NCBI RefSeq assembly: GCF_042657385.1
Contig: NZ_JBHSLA010000002.1
Span: 186,001 to 250,000, forward strand
DNA: 64,000 bases
Reading direction: 5' to 3'
Source of the DNA: Algorimicrobium hallyeonense
GTDB lineage: Bacteria; Bacteroidota; Bacteroidia; Flavobacteriales; Flavobacteriaceae
Each line of letters starts with the position of its first letter. Position 1 is the stretch's first letter. The translations under genes were made by a program, and so were the position numbers. The notes beneath the pieces were generated by a model, which worked only from the letters and a program-made list of their open reading frames with translations, made no database searches and was not told the origin of the DNA. Shown piece after piece: positions 1 to 8,325 of this stretch.

Positions 1-1016
1 AAAAAGAAACGGAAATTGAAGCGAAGAATACTATTATTGCCACTGGAAGTAAACCTTCAAGTTTGCCATTCATAAATATTGATAAAGAGCGTATTATAAC
101 ATCTACTGAAGCGCTAAAGCTTAAGGAGATTCCAAAACACATGATTGTTATTGGAGGCGGTGTTATTGGATTAGAGTTAGGTCAAGTTTACAAGCGTTTA
201 GGTGCTGAAGTTTCTGTAATAGAATACATGGATCGTATTATTCCGACAATGGATTCAGGACTTTCTAAAGAATTAAATAAAGTGTTGAAGAAACAAAAAT
301 TCAAAATCAACACCTCACATAAAGTAAAATCTGTTGAACGTAAGGGTGATGAAATCATTGTAAAAGCGGACAACAAAAAAGGAGAAGAAGTAGAGTTTAA
401 AGGTGATTATTGTTTAGTGTCAGTTGGTCGTCGTCCGTATACGGATGGATTAAATGCGGAAGCTGCTGGTGTAAAATTAAATGATAAAGGTCAAGTAGAA
501 GTTAATGATCACTTACAAACAGCTACCAAAAACATTTATGCCATTGGCGATGTTATTAAAGGCGCTATGTTAGCCCATAAAGCGGAAGAAGAAGGCGTAT
601 TTGTTGCTGAAACTATTGCTGGACAAAAGCCACACATCGATTATAATTTAATTCCAGGCGTTGTTTATACATGGCCGGAAGTTGCAACTGTTGGTCAAAC
701 AGAAGAGCAACTAAAAGAAGCAGGAGTAGAATATAAAGTCGGGCAATTTCCAATGCGTGCATTAGGTAGAAGTAGAGCGAGTATGGATTTAGACGGGTTT
801 GTTAAAATTTTAGCCGATAAAACAACAGATGAAATTTTAGGGTTTCATATGGTAGGTGCGCGTGCAGCCGATTTAGTTGCTGAAGCTGTAGTTGCTATGG
901 AATACAGAGCATCAGCTGAAGATATTTCGCGCATGTCTCACGCACACCCAACATTTGCAGAGGCCGTTAAAGAAGCCGCTTTAGCAGCAACAGACAATCG
1001 TGCTTTGCATGTATAA
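1..1016 (+). CDS. lpdA: dihydrolipoyl dehydrogenase (E3), 5' end missing
   Basis: Flavoprotein that reoxidises dihydrolipoamide of 2-oxoacid dehydrogenase complexes and passes electrons to NAD+. The reading frame is open from base 3, so the gene runs off the left edge; about 338 residues are visible, against a usual length near 465-470. Seen: the conserved ATGS segment near base 45, the NAD-binding motif GGGVIGLEL near base 153, the second FAD-contact motif AIGD near base 541, and the C-terminal dimer-interface motif HAHPTFAEAVKEA near base 940, with the His and Glu of the catalytic dyad. The FAD-binding Rossmann start and the redox-active CxxxxC pair lie outside the window. A TTG at 63 would be an internal codon, not a start. 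A terminator follows. Identity is secure; which complex it serves cannot be told here. Confidence 0.95.
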   Translation, partial: KETEIEAKNTIIATGSKPSSLPFINIDKERIITSTEALKLKEIPKHMIVIGGGVIGLELGQVYKRLGAEVSVIEYMDRIIPTMDSGLSKELNKVLKKQKFKINTSHKVKSVERKGDEIIVKADNKKGEEVEFKGDYCLVSVGRRPYTDGLNAEAAGVKLNDKGQVEVNDHLQTATKNIYAIGDVIKGAMLAHKAEEEGVFVAETIAGQKPHIDYNLIPGVVYTWPEVATVGQTEEQLKEAGVEYKVGQFPMRALGRSRASMDLDGFVKILADKTTDEILGFHMVGARAADLVAEAVVAMEYRASAEDISRMSHAHPTFAEAVKEAALAATDNRALHV

Positions 1017-1054
1017 TAAGACTAAATTCCATTAAATTGGATTTAAATATTACA

Positions 1055-1087
1055 AAACCACTTCTCAATTGAAGTGGTTTTTTTTTG
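1055..1087 (+). terminator. intrinsic terminator after lpdA
   Basis: A 10-bp perfect stem (1055-1064 with 1071-1080) with a 6-base loop is followed by a T-rich tract. It lies 38 bases after the lpdA stop. The following 185 bases up to the next gene show nothing recognisable. Confidence 0.85.
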
Positions 1088-1272
1088 TTTTAATTTTACT
1101 ATTCTTTATAAATAACACTAATAGTACACGCATTACAAGCCTTCCTATTTTAATTACTGGTTTATTTCCTTAATGCGATTAATTTATTCCTGTGTTTATT
1201 GTTTTGTTGTTTCTGAAATTAGCAATTAGGACTACTATTGCCACAAATTAATTATTAACGAAAACAAAGACA

Positions 1273-2010
1273 ATGAAAAATTTAAATCGTGAATTAGTAT
1301 TCTTAAGAACTTTTGCGCTCGCTGTGGTTGGTGTCATGGTAATAGCAAGTATATATAGTTTTAATACAAATAGCAATAAAAGGTTTGGAACTATTGATGT
1401 AGAACGCATAAATATTATAGAAAAGGATGGAACCGTTAAAATGGTTATTACCAATGCAGACCATTTTCCCTCTATAGGTGATTCCATCAATAACCGTGTT
1501 TATCATGAACGTAAAAAACGCTCTGGTATGCTTTTTTTTAATGAAGACGGCATAGAATGTGGTGGTTTTATTTATGATGGAACTGAAAATGAAAACGGAC
1601 ACAGCGCTGGACTTTCTTTAACCTACGACCAATATGATGGTGATCAAGTTATGCAACTCATAACCACAGATAGTAAAAGAGATGATAAACGAATTGTTTC
1701 TAGTATGTTAGCGTTTAATGATCGCGCTGAAAATGAATCGCAATTAGGTACTATGCGTATTGGAGAAGAACTAAAAGCTATAAAAGATCCAGAAGAGCGT
1801 AGAAAAAAGTACCAAGCCTATAAAGACCAAAATTTAATGGGCGCTACCACAAGGATCTTGCTTGGCAAAACGCCCAGTGAAAATAACGGCCTGTTTTTAT
1901 TTGATGACCATGGAAACCCAAGAGCACAATTTAGCATCGATAAAGACAATCAAGTAAAATTGGTTGTATTTGGTGAGAACGGCGAAATCATTAATTCTTG
2001 GCCTCAATAA
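1273..2010 (+). CDS. uncharacterised protein with one N-terminal membrane segment
   Basis: A 245-residue protein I cannot assign by function. Residues about 10-30 form one hydrophobic segment after a short basic N-terminus, so it is probably anchored in the inner membrane with most of the chain outside. The body is rich in short beta-like stretches. The pattern in which FGTIDVERINIIEKDG is followed by MVI is repeated in looser form further on (RILLGKTPSENNGLFLFDD, then PRAQFSIDKD), suggesting an internally repeated beta fold. No lipobox and no catalytic motif were recognised. The start is an ATG preceded by an A-rich stretch. It lies 69 bases upstream of the LytS-type kinase on the same strand, so co-regulation is possible but unproven. 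Confidence 0.7.
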   Translation: MKNLNRELVFLRTFALAVVGVMVIASIYSFNTNSNKRFGTIDVERINIIEKDGTVKMVITNADHFPSIGDSINNRVYHERKKRSGMLFFNEDGIECGGFIYDGTENENGHSAGLSLTYDQYDGDQVMQLITTDSKRDDKRIVSSMLAFNDRAENESQLGTMRIGEELKAIKDPEERRKKYQAYKDQNLMGATTRILLGKTPSENNGLFLFDDHGNPRAQFSIDKDNQVKLVVFGENGEIINSWPQ

Positions 2011-2079
2011 ATCAGTCTAGCACAAAATATCCATGAAATGATTCATTATTCTTTCATGGATATATCTTATTTTGCAGCA

Positions 2080-3126
2080 ATGAAAAGACTATTCAACTTT
2101 TTAGGTATAGATGGCTATTTCACGGTATTTATTTTTTTTATCAGTTACTTATTAATAATTGATTCTAGAATTAAGGTGGATACGCATATTTTAAATGTCC
2201 TAAAACCCGATGCACCAATAGCACAGTTTTTAGCCGTTTTTGTTATTATGATACTTATTAAGTTAACCATAAACTATATCCAAAGAAAGCATGATTTAAA
2301 GATTCACACAGCTAAAACATATCTTATTTACTTTAGTGTTTCATTTATTTTATATCTCATTATTTCTAACGTATTTAGTCTTGTTATTGCAACGCTATTC
2401 AATACCATTTTAAGAAATTTTAATTCACACACCTTACTTTTAAATAATGTGTCACGAATTGTAGAATTTACATTATTTGGGAGTATCTATTTGGCGTATT
2501 TATTCTTTAATGAAAACAGCAAGTATAAAACTGAAATTACTAAATACAATCAGGCACTTTCTAGTAGTGCTATTCAGCAATTAAAAGCACAATTAAATCC
2601 CCACTTTTTATTCAATAATTTAAATACTTTAGATGAATTAATTGAAGAAGATCCAGCCAAAGCCAGTGCATTTTTACATCATTTTTCAGAACTGTATCGG
2701 TATTCATTGATAACCTCTGAAAAAAAATTAGTCCCTTTACATGATGAAATGCAATTTGCTAAAAATTACTTTGAGTTAATGGCACATAAATATTTAGGAT
2801 ATTATTATTTAGAAATAGAAAATGAACATCTAATACCAGACATTTTTGTACCACCTTTCTGTTTACAGGTTTTAGTTGAAAATGCTATAGAGCATAACTT
2901 AGCTCTTGCCAAAACACCCGTTTTTATAACTATTTCTATTTCAGATAAAATTACAGTAAGTAATAATAGTATACCAAAAAAACACCAAAAGAAAACAGGT
3001 GGTAGAGCCTTAAAAAATCTTGCAACACAGTTTAATCTTTTAGGTGGGAAAAATATCAGAATAGATTCTAGTGATACGCATTTTAAAGTAACATTACCCT
3101 TTATTAACAGGAACCAAGATGTATAA
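2080..3126 (+). CDS. LytS/YehU-type sensor histidine kinase
   Basis: Membrane histidine kinase of the LytS (His_kinase, PF06580) type. The N-terminal part has about four hydrophobic segments. The H-box PHFLFNNLN follows, with the phosphoacceptor His near residue 175 of the chosen start, then the N-box ENAIEHN; the C-terminal G-box is short, as usual in this family. In-frame ATGs also exist at 2038 and 2056. I prefer 2080 because a promoter-like TATTTTG lies just before it. The 3' end overlaps the response regulator by 8 bases, so the two are translationally coupled. The ligand is unknown. The family commonly controls envelope or nutrient functions, and a lysozyme-inhibitor-like lipoprotein lies downstream, but a link is only inference. 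Confidence 0.9.
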   Translation: MKRLFNFLGIDGYFTVFIFFISYLLIIDSRIKVDTHILNVLKPDAPIAQFLAVFVIMILIKLTINYIQRKHDLKIHTAKTYLIYFSVSFILYLIISNVFSLVIATLFNTILRNFNSHTLLLNNVSRIVEFTLFGSIYLAYLFFNENSKYKTEITKYNQALSSSAIQQLKAQLNPHFLFNNLNTLDELIEEDPAKASAFLHHFSELYRYSLITSEKKLVPLHDEMQFAKNYFELMAHKYLGYYYLEIENEHLIPDIFVPPFCLQVLVENAIEHNLALAKTPVFITISISDKITVSNNSIPKKHQKKTGGRALKNLATQFNLLGGKNIRIDSSDTHFKVTLPFINRNQDV

Positions 3127-3895
3127 AATATTAATAATTGAAGATGAAGCACCTGCACGAAAAAAGCTAAAACGGTTTATTATGGAAGTCTGTGAAGCTC
3201 ATACCATAGTTGCGGAATTGGAAACGGTAGAGGACACGAAAACATTCCTAAAGCAAGCTCCCGAAATTGATATTATTTTTTCAGACATCGAATTAAGAGA
3301 TGGTAATGTTTTTGACGTGTATAATACTATAACTTTAAATTGCCCCATAATTTTCGCAACCGCTTATAATGCGTTTTTAATTGATGCCTTTGAATCCAAT
3401 GGTATTGAGTATCTCTTAAAACCCTATTCATTGGAACGATTTTCAAAAGCGTGGAATAAATTTATTCGCTTACATAAAACTGATCCTGAAACTAATAATC
3501 AGTTAATGGAAACCATCCATCAGTTGATAAAAAATAACCAATCGGTTTCTAAAACTTATAAAGATCAGTTTGCCATAAAAAAAGGAACTGAAACCTACTT
3601 TTTAAAAACCGAGAACATTGTTTATTTTCAGGCGGACAACGGAATTATATGTGCTTTTGATTCTATGAACAAACGTCATGTTATGCCTCAAGCTACATTA
3701 AAAGAAATAGAAGTATTTCTAGATCCTCAAAAAATTTTCCGAATTAATCGTAGCGAAAGTGTGCAGCGTCAATATATTGATAAAATTAAAAGGTACAACA
3801 AAAACACACTATCCATACACCTAAACGGTGGACAGAAAACGCTAAAAACCAGCCAGAGTAAAACAAGTGGCTTTAACTTGTGGTTGGATTTGTAA
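3119..3895 (+). CDS. LytTR-type response regulator
   Basis: Two-domain transcription factor of 258 residues. The receiver domain (about 1-120) has the acidic pocket IEDE near residue 9, the phosphoacceptor Asp56 in FSDIEL, the T/A position in IFATAY and the Lys in LLKPYS. A LytTR DNA-binding domain fills about 155-258, ending with the LytTR pattern of FRINRSESV. It overlaps the kinase gene by 8 bases and is surely its partner. LytTR regulators bind paired direct repeats; no obvious target was seen in the 156-base gap before the MliC-like lipoprotein. Confidence 0.93.
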   Translation: MYKILIIEDEAPARKKLKRFIMEVCEAHTIVAELETVEDTKTFLKQAPEIDIIFSDIELRDGNVFDVYNTITLNCPIIFATAYNAFLIDAFESNGIEYLLKPYSLERFSKAWNKFIRLHKTDPETNNQLMETIHQLIKNNQSVSKTYKDQFAIKKGTETYFLKTENIVYFQADNGIICAFDSMNKRHVMPQATLKEIEVFLDPQKIFRINRSESVQRQYIDKIKRYNKNTLSIHLNGGQKTLKTSQSKTSGFNLWLDL

Positions 3896-4051
3896 TTTTA
3901 AACGCTTTTTTAATAAAGCACTTATCCTAATTTCCCACCAAAAGAGAGTTTATAAATTTTAGCATCATAATAAGTGTTTAAGTTGATACATATGGCAAAC
4001 TTTTTGCTCATTACTTGTAAACGAAATTAAATTTAAAAACGAACACTCAAA

Positions 4052-4630
4052 ATGAAAAAGAATTTTTTAGCCCTTGGCGTAGTAGCAACGCTATTTTTAA
4101 ATGCTTGTAAAGAAACTCCAAAGCAAGATCAAGCAGAAACGTCAACTACCGAAGTTGTTGATAATACACAGGATGATATTGTAGAAACATCATCAACCAA
4201 TGATGAAGGACAAACATTACAATTAAAATTTAATAATTCAGAAGGAACCGTAACCTTAAATTTTAAAGGCGATATGGTGACGTTAACGCAAGAAAAGGCG
4301 GCTTCTGGAATATGGTATAAGAATGAAAATTACGAATTACGAGGTAAAGGAAATGATCTTGAATTGACAAAAGCTGGCGACGTTATTTTTAAACATGAAG
4401 ATAATATCGTAGCATATTCAATTAAAAATAAAGATGGTGAAACACTAGATATGACCTTTAACAACAGTACGAATAAAGTAAAGCTTTATGTAAATGGAGG
4501 CGAACAAATAGAGTTAGATGCCGAAAAAGCAGCTTCGGGAATTTGGTATAAAAATAGCCAATATGAATTAAGAGGTAAAGGCGAGAATTTAACGTTGACT
4601 AAAGATGGTAAGGTGGTGTTTGAAAATTAA
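4052..4630 (+). CDS. lipoprotein with two MliC-like (lysozyme inhibitor) repeats
   Basis: A 192-residue lipoprotein. The signal peptide ends in lipobox LNAC with Cys19, followed by an acidic, Thr-rich linker to about residue 50. Two similar repeats follow, about 51-115 and 120-192. Each contains a KAASGIWYKN segment and then YELRGKG, the signature region of the C-type lysozyme inhibitor family MliC/PliC (PF09864). Members bind the active site of lysozyme through conserved Ser and Lys residues, and both repeats keep the AASG..Y arrangement. Duplication within one chain is less common than the single-domain form. Expected location is the outer membrane or periplasm. It could instead be a structural relative without inhibitor activity. 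Confidence 0.8.
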   Translation: MKKNFLALGVVATLFLNACKETPKQDQAETSTTEVVDNTQDDIVETSSTNDEGQTLQLKFNNSEGTVTLNFKGDMVTLTQEKAASGIWYKNENYELRGKGNDLELTKAGDVIFKHEDNIVAYSIKNKDGETLDMTFNNSTNKVKLYVNGGEQIELDAEKAASGIWYKNSQYELRGKGENLTLTKDGKVVFEN

Positions 4631-4676
4631 AACACATTATTTATATCTGAATATTAGCCTGTAGAAAACGGATTAT

Positions 4677-4707
4677 AAAAACCATGTCTTAACGGATATG
4701 GTTTTTT
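4677..4707 (+). terminator. intrinsic terminator after MliC-like lipoprotein
   Basis: An A-rich arm containing AAACCAT (to 4685) pairs with ATGGTTT (from 4698), followed by T residues. The loop is 12 bases and the stem is AT-rich, so strength is moderate. Confidence 0.65.
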
Positions 4708-4736
4708 ATTATTATGCAGGAAACCTGAGCCTGGCT

Positions 4737-5411
4737 TTAAAAAACTTCATATAGCGTTGTAACTATTAGTCCTTTGCCATGGGCCAAAGGTATAGACAAA
4801 AGTTGTCTTTCGTTTTTCACGATCCAATTAAAAGGTGGTTCTAGTAAATGGATTCCACTTTGTTTTTTTAACCGAATGCCTTGTCCGGAAATAATATCTT
4901 TATTCGGAATAAAAGGTTCATTTGGAATATGCTCTGTTACTATAACGTATTTATACGCGTGCAGTTTCTTGATGATTTCCAGAACTTCAGTATTGGATAT
5001 ATGTTGAAGTACCTGGCGCAAAATGGCGCAATCTCCTTGTGGTAAGGCGTCTTTAGCTAAATCCAAACAGTAGAATTCTAAATTTGCTGTTTTAAATTTT
5101 TCTATGTTATGTTTTATTAAATCAGGTACAATATCTACTGCTATATATTTCTTCGTATGTTGTACCAAGCTGTTTCCAATGTTAAAATCACCACAACCTA
5201 AATCCACAACCGTTAATGGGTTTTCAAACGATTTTAAAAACTTGGTAACCGTTTCTATGTATGGATTTACCAATTCAGTTAGGTGAGAGCCATCACCAGA
5301 ATAATAATGAGCAGTGTTGCCTCCCCAAAGTTTCATGGTGTAAACCTGCTCCATGGCGGCTTTAGTTGGCCATGGTTTTTTATGTTCTTTTGAGTTCTTT
5401 TCAGGATTCAT
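4737..5411 (-). CDS. class I SAM-dependent methyltransferase
   Basis: Protein of about 224 residues with a Rossmann-type methyltransferase core. Motif I is VVDLGCGDFNIG, followed by an acidic strand end (YIAVDIVPD) and motif-IV-like CAILRQVLQHI. A basic N-terminal stretch and the segment LWGGNTAHYYSGDGSH precede the core, a pattern seen in small uncharacterised methyltransferases. The substrate cannot be named. The ATG at 5411 is chosen over the adjacent TTG at 5414. The gene is convergent with the MliC-like lipoprotein and has no partner on its strand. Confidence 0.8.
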   Translation of the reverse strand: MNPEKNSKEHKKPWPTKAAMEQVYTMKLWGGNTAHYYSGDGSHLTELVNPYIETVTKFLKSFENPLTVVDLGCGDFNIGNSLVQHTKKYIAVDIVPDLIKHNIEKFKTANLEFYCLDLAKDALPQGDCAILRQVLQHISNTEVLEIIKKLHAYKYVIVTEHIPNEPFIPNKDIISGQGIRLKKQSGIHLLEPPFNWIVKNERQLLSIPLAHGKGLIVTTLYEVF

Positions 5412-5569
5412 CAATTATTAGGTAAGTTTTTTTTATTCTGGATAGAAAATTACTAAAATCGGTAGGAAGGAAAATGGAATTTAGGATTTAATTGGTTTTC
5501 AAACGTCATTATGACACTTTTTTGACATGTTTTTTACATTTCAGACTGCTATAAAGGAATCTTTCATAT

Positions 5570-5577
5570 TAAATTTG
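5570..5577 (+). promoter_or_regulatory. TAnnTTTG -7 promoter element for propeller lipoprotein
   Basis: TAAATTTG matches the Bacteroidota -7 consensus and lies 22 bases before the ATG at 5600. A good -33 TTG at the usual 19-21 base distance is not evident. Confidence 0.55.
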
Positions 5578-5599
5578 AAAAGAAAAATATTCGCCAAAA

Positions 5600-6712
5600 A
5601 TGAAAGAAATATACCTAGTATTAAAAATAAGCCTAATTGTTTTTAGCTCGTTTCTGTTAACGGCTTGTAACGGACAAACTAAAACATCTGCAAAATCAAA
5701 TGCTCAGAAACATTCAAATTCCAACATTAGTCATAGCCCAAAAGTAAGTGAGCCAATAAATAGTCCAAATTATGGCGCACCATTTATAAATGAACCACCA
5801 GCCAACAGAATTAGCGATTTTGTCCGTCATATTTTTCAAGATAGTAAAGGGAATTTGTGGTTTGGCACAAATGGCGATGGTGTAATTCGTTTTTCTGGAA
5901 AATCTTTAGAATATTTTTCTGAAAACGAAGGCTTTAATGGACTTGCAGTACGAGGAATACTTGAAGATGAAGCAGGCAATATCTGGTTTGGAACCGAACG
6001 CGGATTAACCAAATATAATCGTGACACCTTTACCAATTTTAATGCGAAGGATGGCTTGTTAAACACGAACATTTGGAGTTTAATTATAGATAGTAAAGGT
6101 CTCATTTGGATTGGCACGTTAGGAGGAGCGTACACTTTTAATGGTGAAAAATTCACACCGTTTGTCATACCAGAATCAGAACCAGATGTATTTCGAGGTG
6201 TTACAAGTAGCAAAATTGTGCATTGTATAATGGAAGATAGCAACGGAAATATGTGGTTTGGAACACCAAGTGGAGCTTATAGATATAATGGAAAAACACT
6301 AACACATATTTCAGAAAAAAATGGCTTACCAAACAATTCAATTAACCTCATTTTAGAAGATAAACATCATAATTTTTGGTTTGCAACACACCATAAAGGG
6401 GTTAGTCGTTATGATGGAGAAACGTTTACTAATTTCACAGCAAATGGCGTTATAAGTGGTAATGAAGTCTGGAATATCTATGAAGATTCAAACGGACATA
6501 TATGGTTTCCAGCCGAAAACTATGGGGTTTATCGTTATGATGGAAACACCTTTAAAAATTACTCTAAAAAGGATGGCTTGTTAACAAATGCTATTCAATG
6601 TATGTACGAAGACAAAGAAGGCCGATTTTGGTTTGGTGGTTGGATGGGGCTTTTTCGTTTTGATGGTACGCACTTTTCAGTTGTTACCAAAAAAGGACCT
6701 TGGGGAAATTAA
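5600..6712 (+). CDS. seven-blade regulator-type beta-propeller lipoprotein
   Basis: A 370-residue lipoprotein with lipobox LLTAC (Cys23) and a Ser/Asn/Lys-rich linker to about residue 55. Seven repeats follow, each with an aromatic W-F/I-G-type core (LWFGT, IWFGT, IWIGT, MWFGT, FWFAT, IWFPA, FWFGG), typical of Reg_prop (PF07494) blades. In Bacteroidota these blades usually form the periplasmic sensor of hybrid two-component systems. Here the propeller stands alone, without kinase or membrane segment after the lipid anchor. Seven blades would close one ring. It may bind a glycan or a partner protein at the envelope; ligand unknown. It is transcribed alone. Confidence 0.88.
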   Translation: MKEIYLVLKISLIVFSSFLLTACNGQTKTSAKSNAQKHSNSNISHSPKVSEPINSPNYGAPFINEPPANRISDFVRHIFQDSKGNLWFGTNGDGVIRFSGKSLEYFSENEGFNGLAVRGILEDEAGNIWFGTERGLTKYNRDTFTNFNAKDGLLNTNIWSLIIDSKGLIWIGTLGGAYTFNGEKFTPFVIPESEPDVFRGVTSSKIVHCIMEDSNGNMWFGTPSGAYRYNGKTLTHISEKNGLPNNSINLILEDKHHNFWFATHHKGVSRYDGETFTNFTANGVISGNEVWNIYEDSNGHIWFPAENYGVYRYDGNTFKNYSKKDGLLTNAIQCMYEDKEGRFWFGGWMGLFRFDGTHFSVVTKKGPWGN

Positions 6713-6779
6713 CCTATTACAGTGGTATCTTGTATTAAATTAATTTGGTTTGAGAAGAAATTAATTCATGAAATTTGTT

Positions 6780-6787
6780 TAGCTTTG
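6780..6787 (+). promoter_or_regulatory. TAnnTTTG -7 element for VOC protein
   Basis: TAGCTTTG is an exact match to the Bacteroidota -7 consensus, 42 bases before the ATG at 6829. Confidence 0.5.
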
Positions 6788-6828
6788 ATAGCTAACTATT
6801 TACAAAACAACCACTAAAACAAAATAAT

Positions 6829-7218
6829 ATGGCACCTAAAAATCCTGTGGTTTGGTTCGAAATTTATGTTAACGACCTCAAAAAAGCACAAAAATTTTAT
6901 GAACAAGTTCTAAACCTTAAATTAATGGATCTTCCCATGCCAGATAGTGCAGGTGATGGTATGCAAATGATGGCGTTTCCTATGGAAATGGAACAAGATG
7001 GCGCTAGTGGTGCATTAGTAAAAATGCCAGGTTTTGAATCAGGTAAAAACTCCACAATTATTTATTTTCGAAGTGAGGATTGTTCCATTGAAGAAGCACG
7101 TGTAGCGGAAGCAGGTGGGACCGTATTTCAATCCAAACAATCTATTGGCGATTATGGCTTTATGGTAATGGCTCAAGATTTGGAAGGTAATATGTTTGGT
7201 ATTCACTCTCAAAAGTAG
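6829..7218 (+). CDS. VOC (glyoxalase/bleomycin-resistance fold) family protein
   Basis: A 129-residue protein of the vicinal oxygen chelate superfamily. The opening VVWFEIYVNDLKKAQKFYEQ is the usual first beta-alpha element, and the closing GNMFGIHSQ the last metal-side strand. The length fits a single protein with two paired beta-alpha-beta-beta-beta modules. Members range from lyases to antibiotic-binding proteins, so the substrate cannot be assigned; it most resembles the small YdcJ/PhnB-like group. It is monocistronic, with a -7 element upstream. Confidence 0.85.
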   Translation: MAPKNPVVWFEIYVNDLKKAQKFYEQVLNLKLMDLPMPDSAGDGMQMMAFPMEMEQDGASGALVKMPGFESGKNSTIIYFRSEDCSIEEARVAEAGGTVFQSKQSIGDYGFMVMAQDLEGNMFGIHSQK

Positions 7219-7275
7219 AAAGAGGCCGTTATTTAAAAAGCATTTTAGTTCAAACATTCAGAAACAAATAGGACT

Positions 7276-7476
7276 ATGGACACCACATGTTTTAATAGTC
7301 GTAACACGGATTAAGAACTTTATGGTTATGTTATTTGCAACCCTTGTTAAAAGGATTTAAAATTATTCACAGACAAAACCATAGATAAGCTTATTTTAAA
7401 ATTTACCAAACCAGCTTACAAAATAGAAATCACCGAGAGGTTACATTTGATTGAAAGTTTAGAAATAAAAAAATAA
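7276..7476 (+). pseudogene. possible decayed small ORF in a 402-base gap
   Basis: The space between 7219 and 7620 has no intact gene. One frame from the ATG at 7276 reads plausibly for 66 codons but has two in-frame TAA codons (7312 and 7348) where Lys or Glu codons would fit. The text includes CFNSRNTD, then ELYGYVICNPC, then KDLKLFTDK and finally EITERLHLIESLEIKK before a TAA at 7474. The Cys spacing hints at a small zinc-ribbon protein with a basic helical tail, but I do not recognise the family. It could also be chance coding potential. The rest of the gap shows nothing. Confidence 0.35.
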
Positions 7477-7620
7477 ACTAATAGATATTCTAAACACTTT
7501 AGAAAAATGATTTATTCTGAAATTTTGTAATGTCTAATTATCCACGAGCTCATTATAAAAATCCGACTTTTAATAGTGTGTTTTTAATGTAATTTTTAAC
7601 AAAATTACCGATCATCAATA

Positions 7621-8136
7621 TTATTCAAAATAAACCCCTTCCGTTACAAATGAAAAAGATTTACTTCCTAAACCCCCAATCATTACAGCTTGAAATAGCG
7701 GATTTAACTTGGTGTTCCCATACCATTCCACCACAAAGTTAGCACCAGAACCACCAGATACATCCTCCTCATCCACAACATACTCCAACGTTTCAAACGT
7801 ACTTAAATAAATAGGCGATTTTATATAACTCCTAACAAATTTTCCTTCCGTATTGAAATAATCAATTCTACTAATAAACAGGGTGTCAGTTTCACTCGTA
7901 TTATGAATACTTAATGTAGATGTTAGCTGCGTTCTATCATTTCGCGTACGCTGATAAATGTTAGAATAAACGGGAACATAAACTTTTTTCGTGACCAAAT
8001 CACTGTTTGATTTTTCTACCTGTTTAGGCACCTGATGTTCATTAGAAATTATTTCACGCTCCTTGCTAGACGATTTTTTATCGCATGAGACAAATAAGAT
8101 GAATAAAACTGAAAAAAGGACGATAGTAGATTTCAT
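7621..8136 (-). CDS. DUF3124-type lipoprotein
   Basis: A 171-residue lipoprotein of unknown function resembling the DUF3124 family (PF11322). The ATG at 8136 gives a normal signal peptide with lipobox FVSC (Cys18); an upstream in-frame start at 8190 would add an unlikely leader. After a charged linker the domain starts at VYVPVYSNIY and contains LSIHNTSETDTLFISRIDYFN, SPIYLSTFETLEYVV and SGGSGANFVVEWYG. A second copy lies at 11714, with the same motifs and its own lipobox. Role unknown, envelope location expected. Transcribed alone. Confidence 0.8.
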   Translation of the reverse strand: MKSTIVLFSVLFILFVSCDKKSSSKEREIISNEHQVPKQVEKSNSDLVTKKVYVPVYSNIYQRTRNDRTQLTSTLSIHNTSETDTLFISRIDYFNTEGKFVRSYIKSPIYLSTFETLEYVVDEEDVSGGSGANFVVEWYGNTKLNPLFQAVMIGGLGSKSFSFVTEGVYFE

Positions 8137-8296
8137 GGCAACAGGGTTTTCAATGAAATGGTTAACATTACTTACAAATATAAAGAACATTTAATTATAA
8201 TTTTTAAAGATTTCTGTTTCTAGAACGGAAATAGAATAAAGGAACTGTAGGCTTGTAATTTATATTCGTGCCACACAAATAAAGCGCGAATTTTAT

Positions 8297-8304
8297 TAGC
8301 TTTG
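8297..8304 (+). promoter_or_regulatory. TAnnTTTG -7 element that decides the TMEM175-like start
   Basis: TAGCTTTG overlaps an alternative in-frame start at 8302. Transcription should therefore begin after 8302, so the ATG at 8326 is the better start. Confidence 0.6.
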
Positions 8305-8325
8305 GTTTTTCAAATATTATATGTT

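Noticed and set aside
1303..1602. Antisense ORF opposite the one-TM protein
   Set aside because: Composition is the complement of the sense gene; nothing recognised.
5836..6243. Antisense ORF within the propeller lipoprotein
   Set aside because: Mirrors the repeated W-F-G codons; not a protein of its own.
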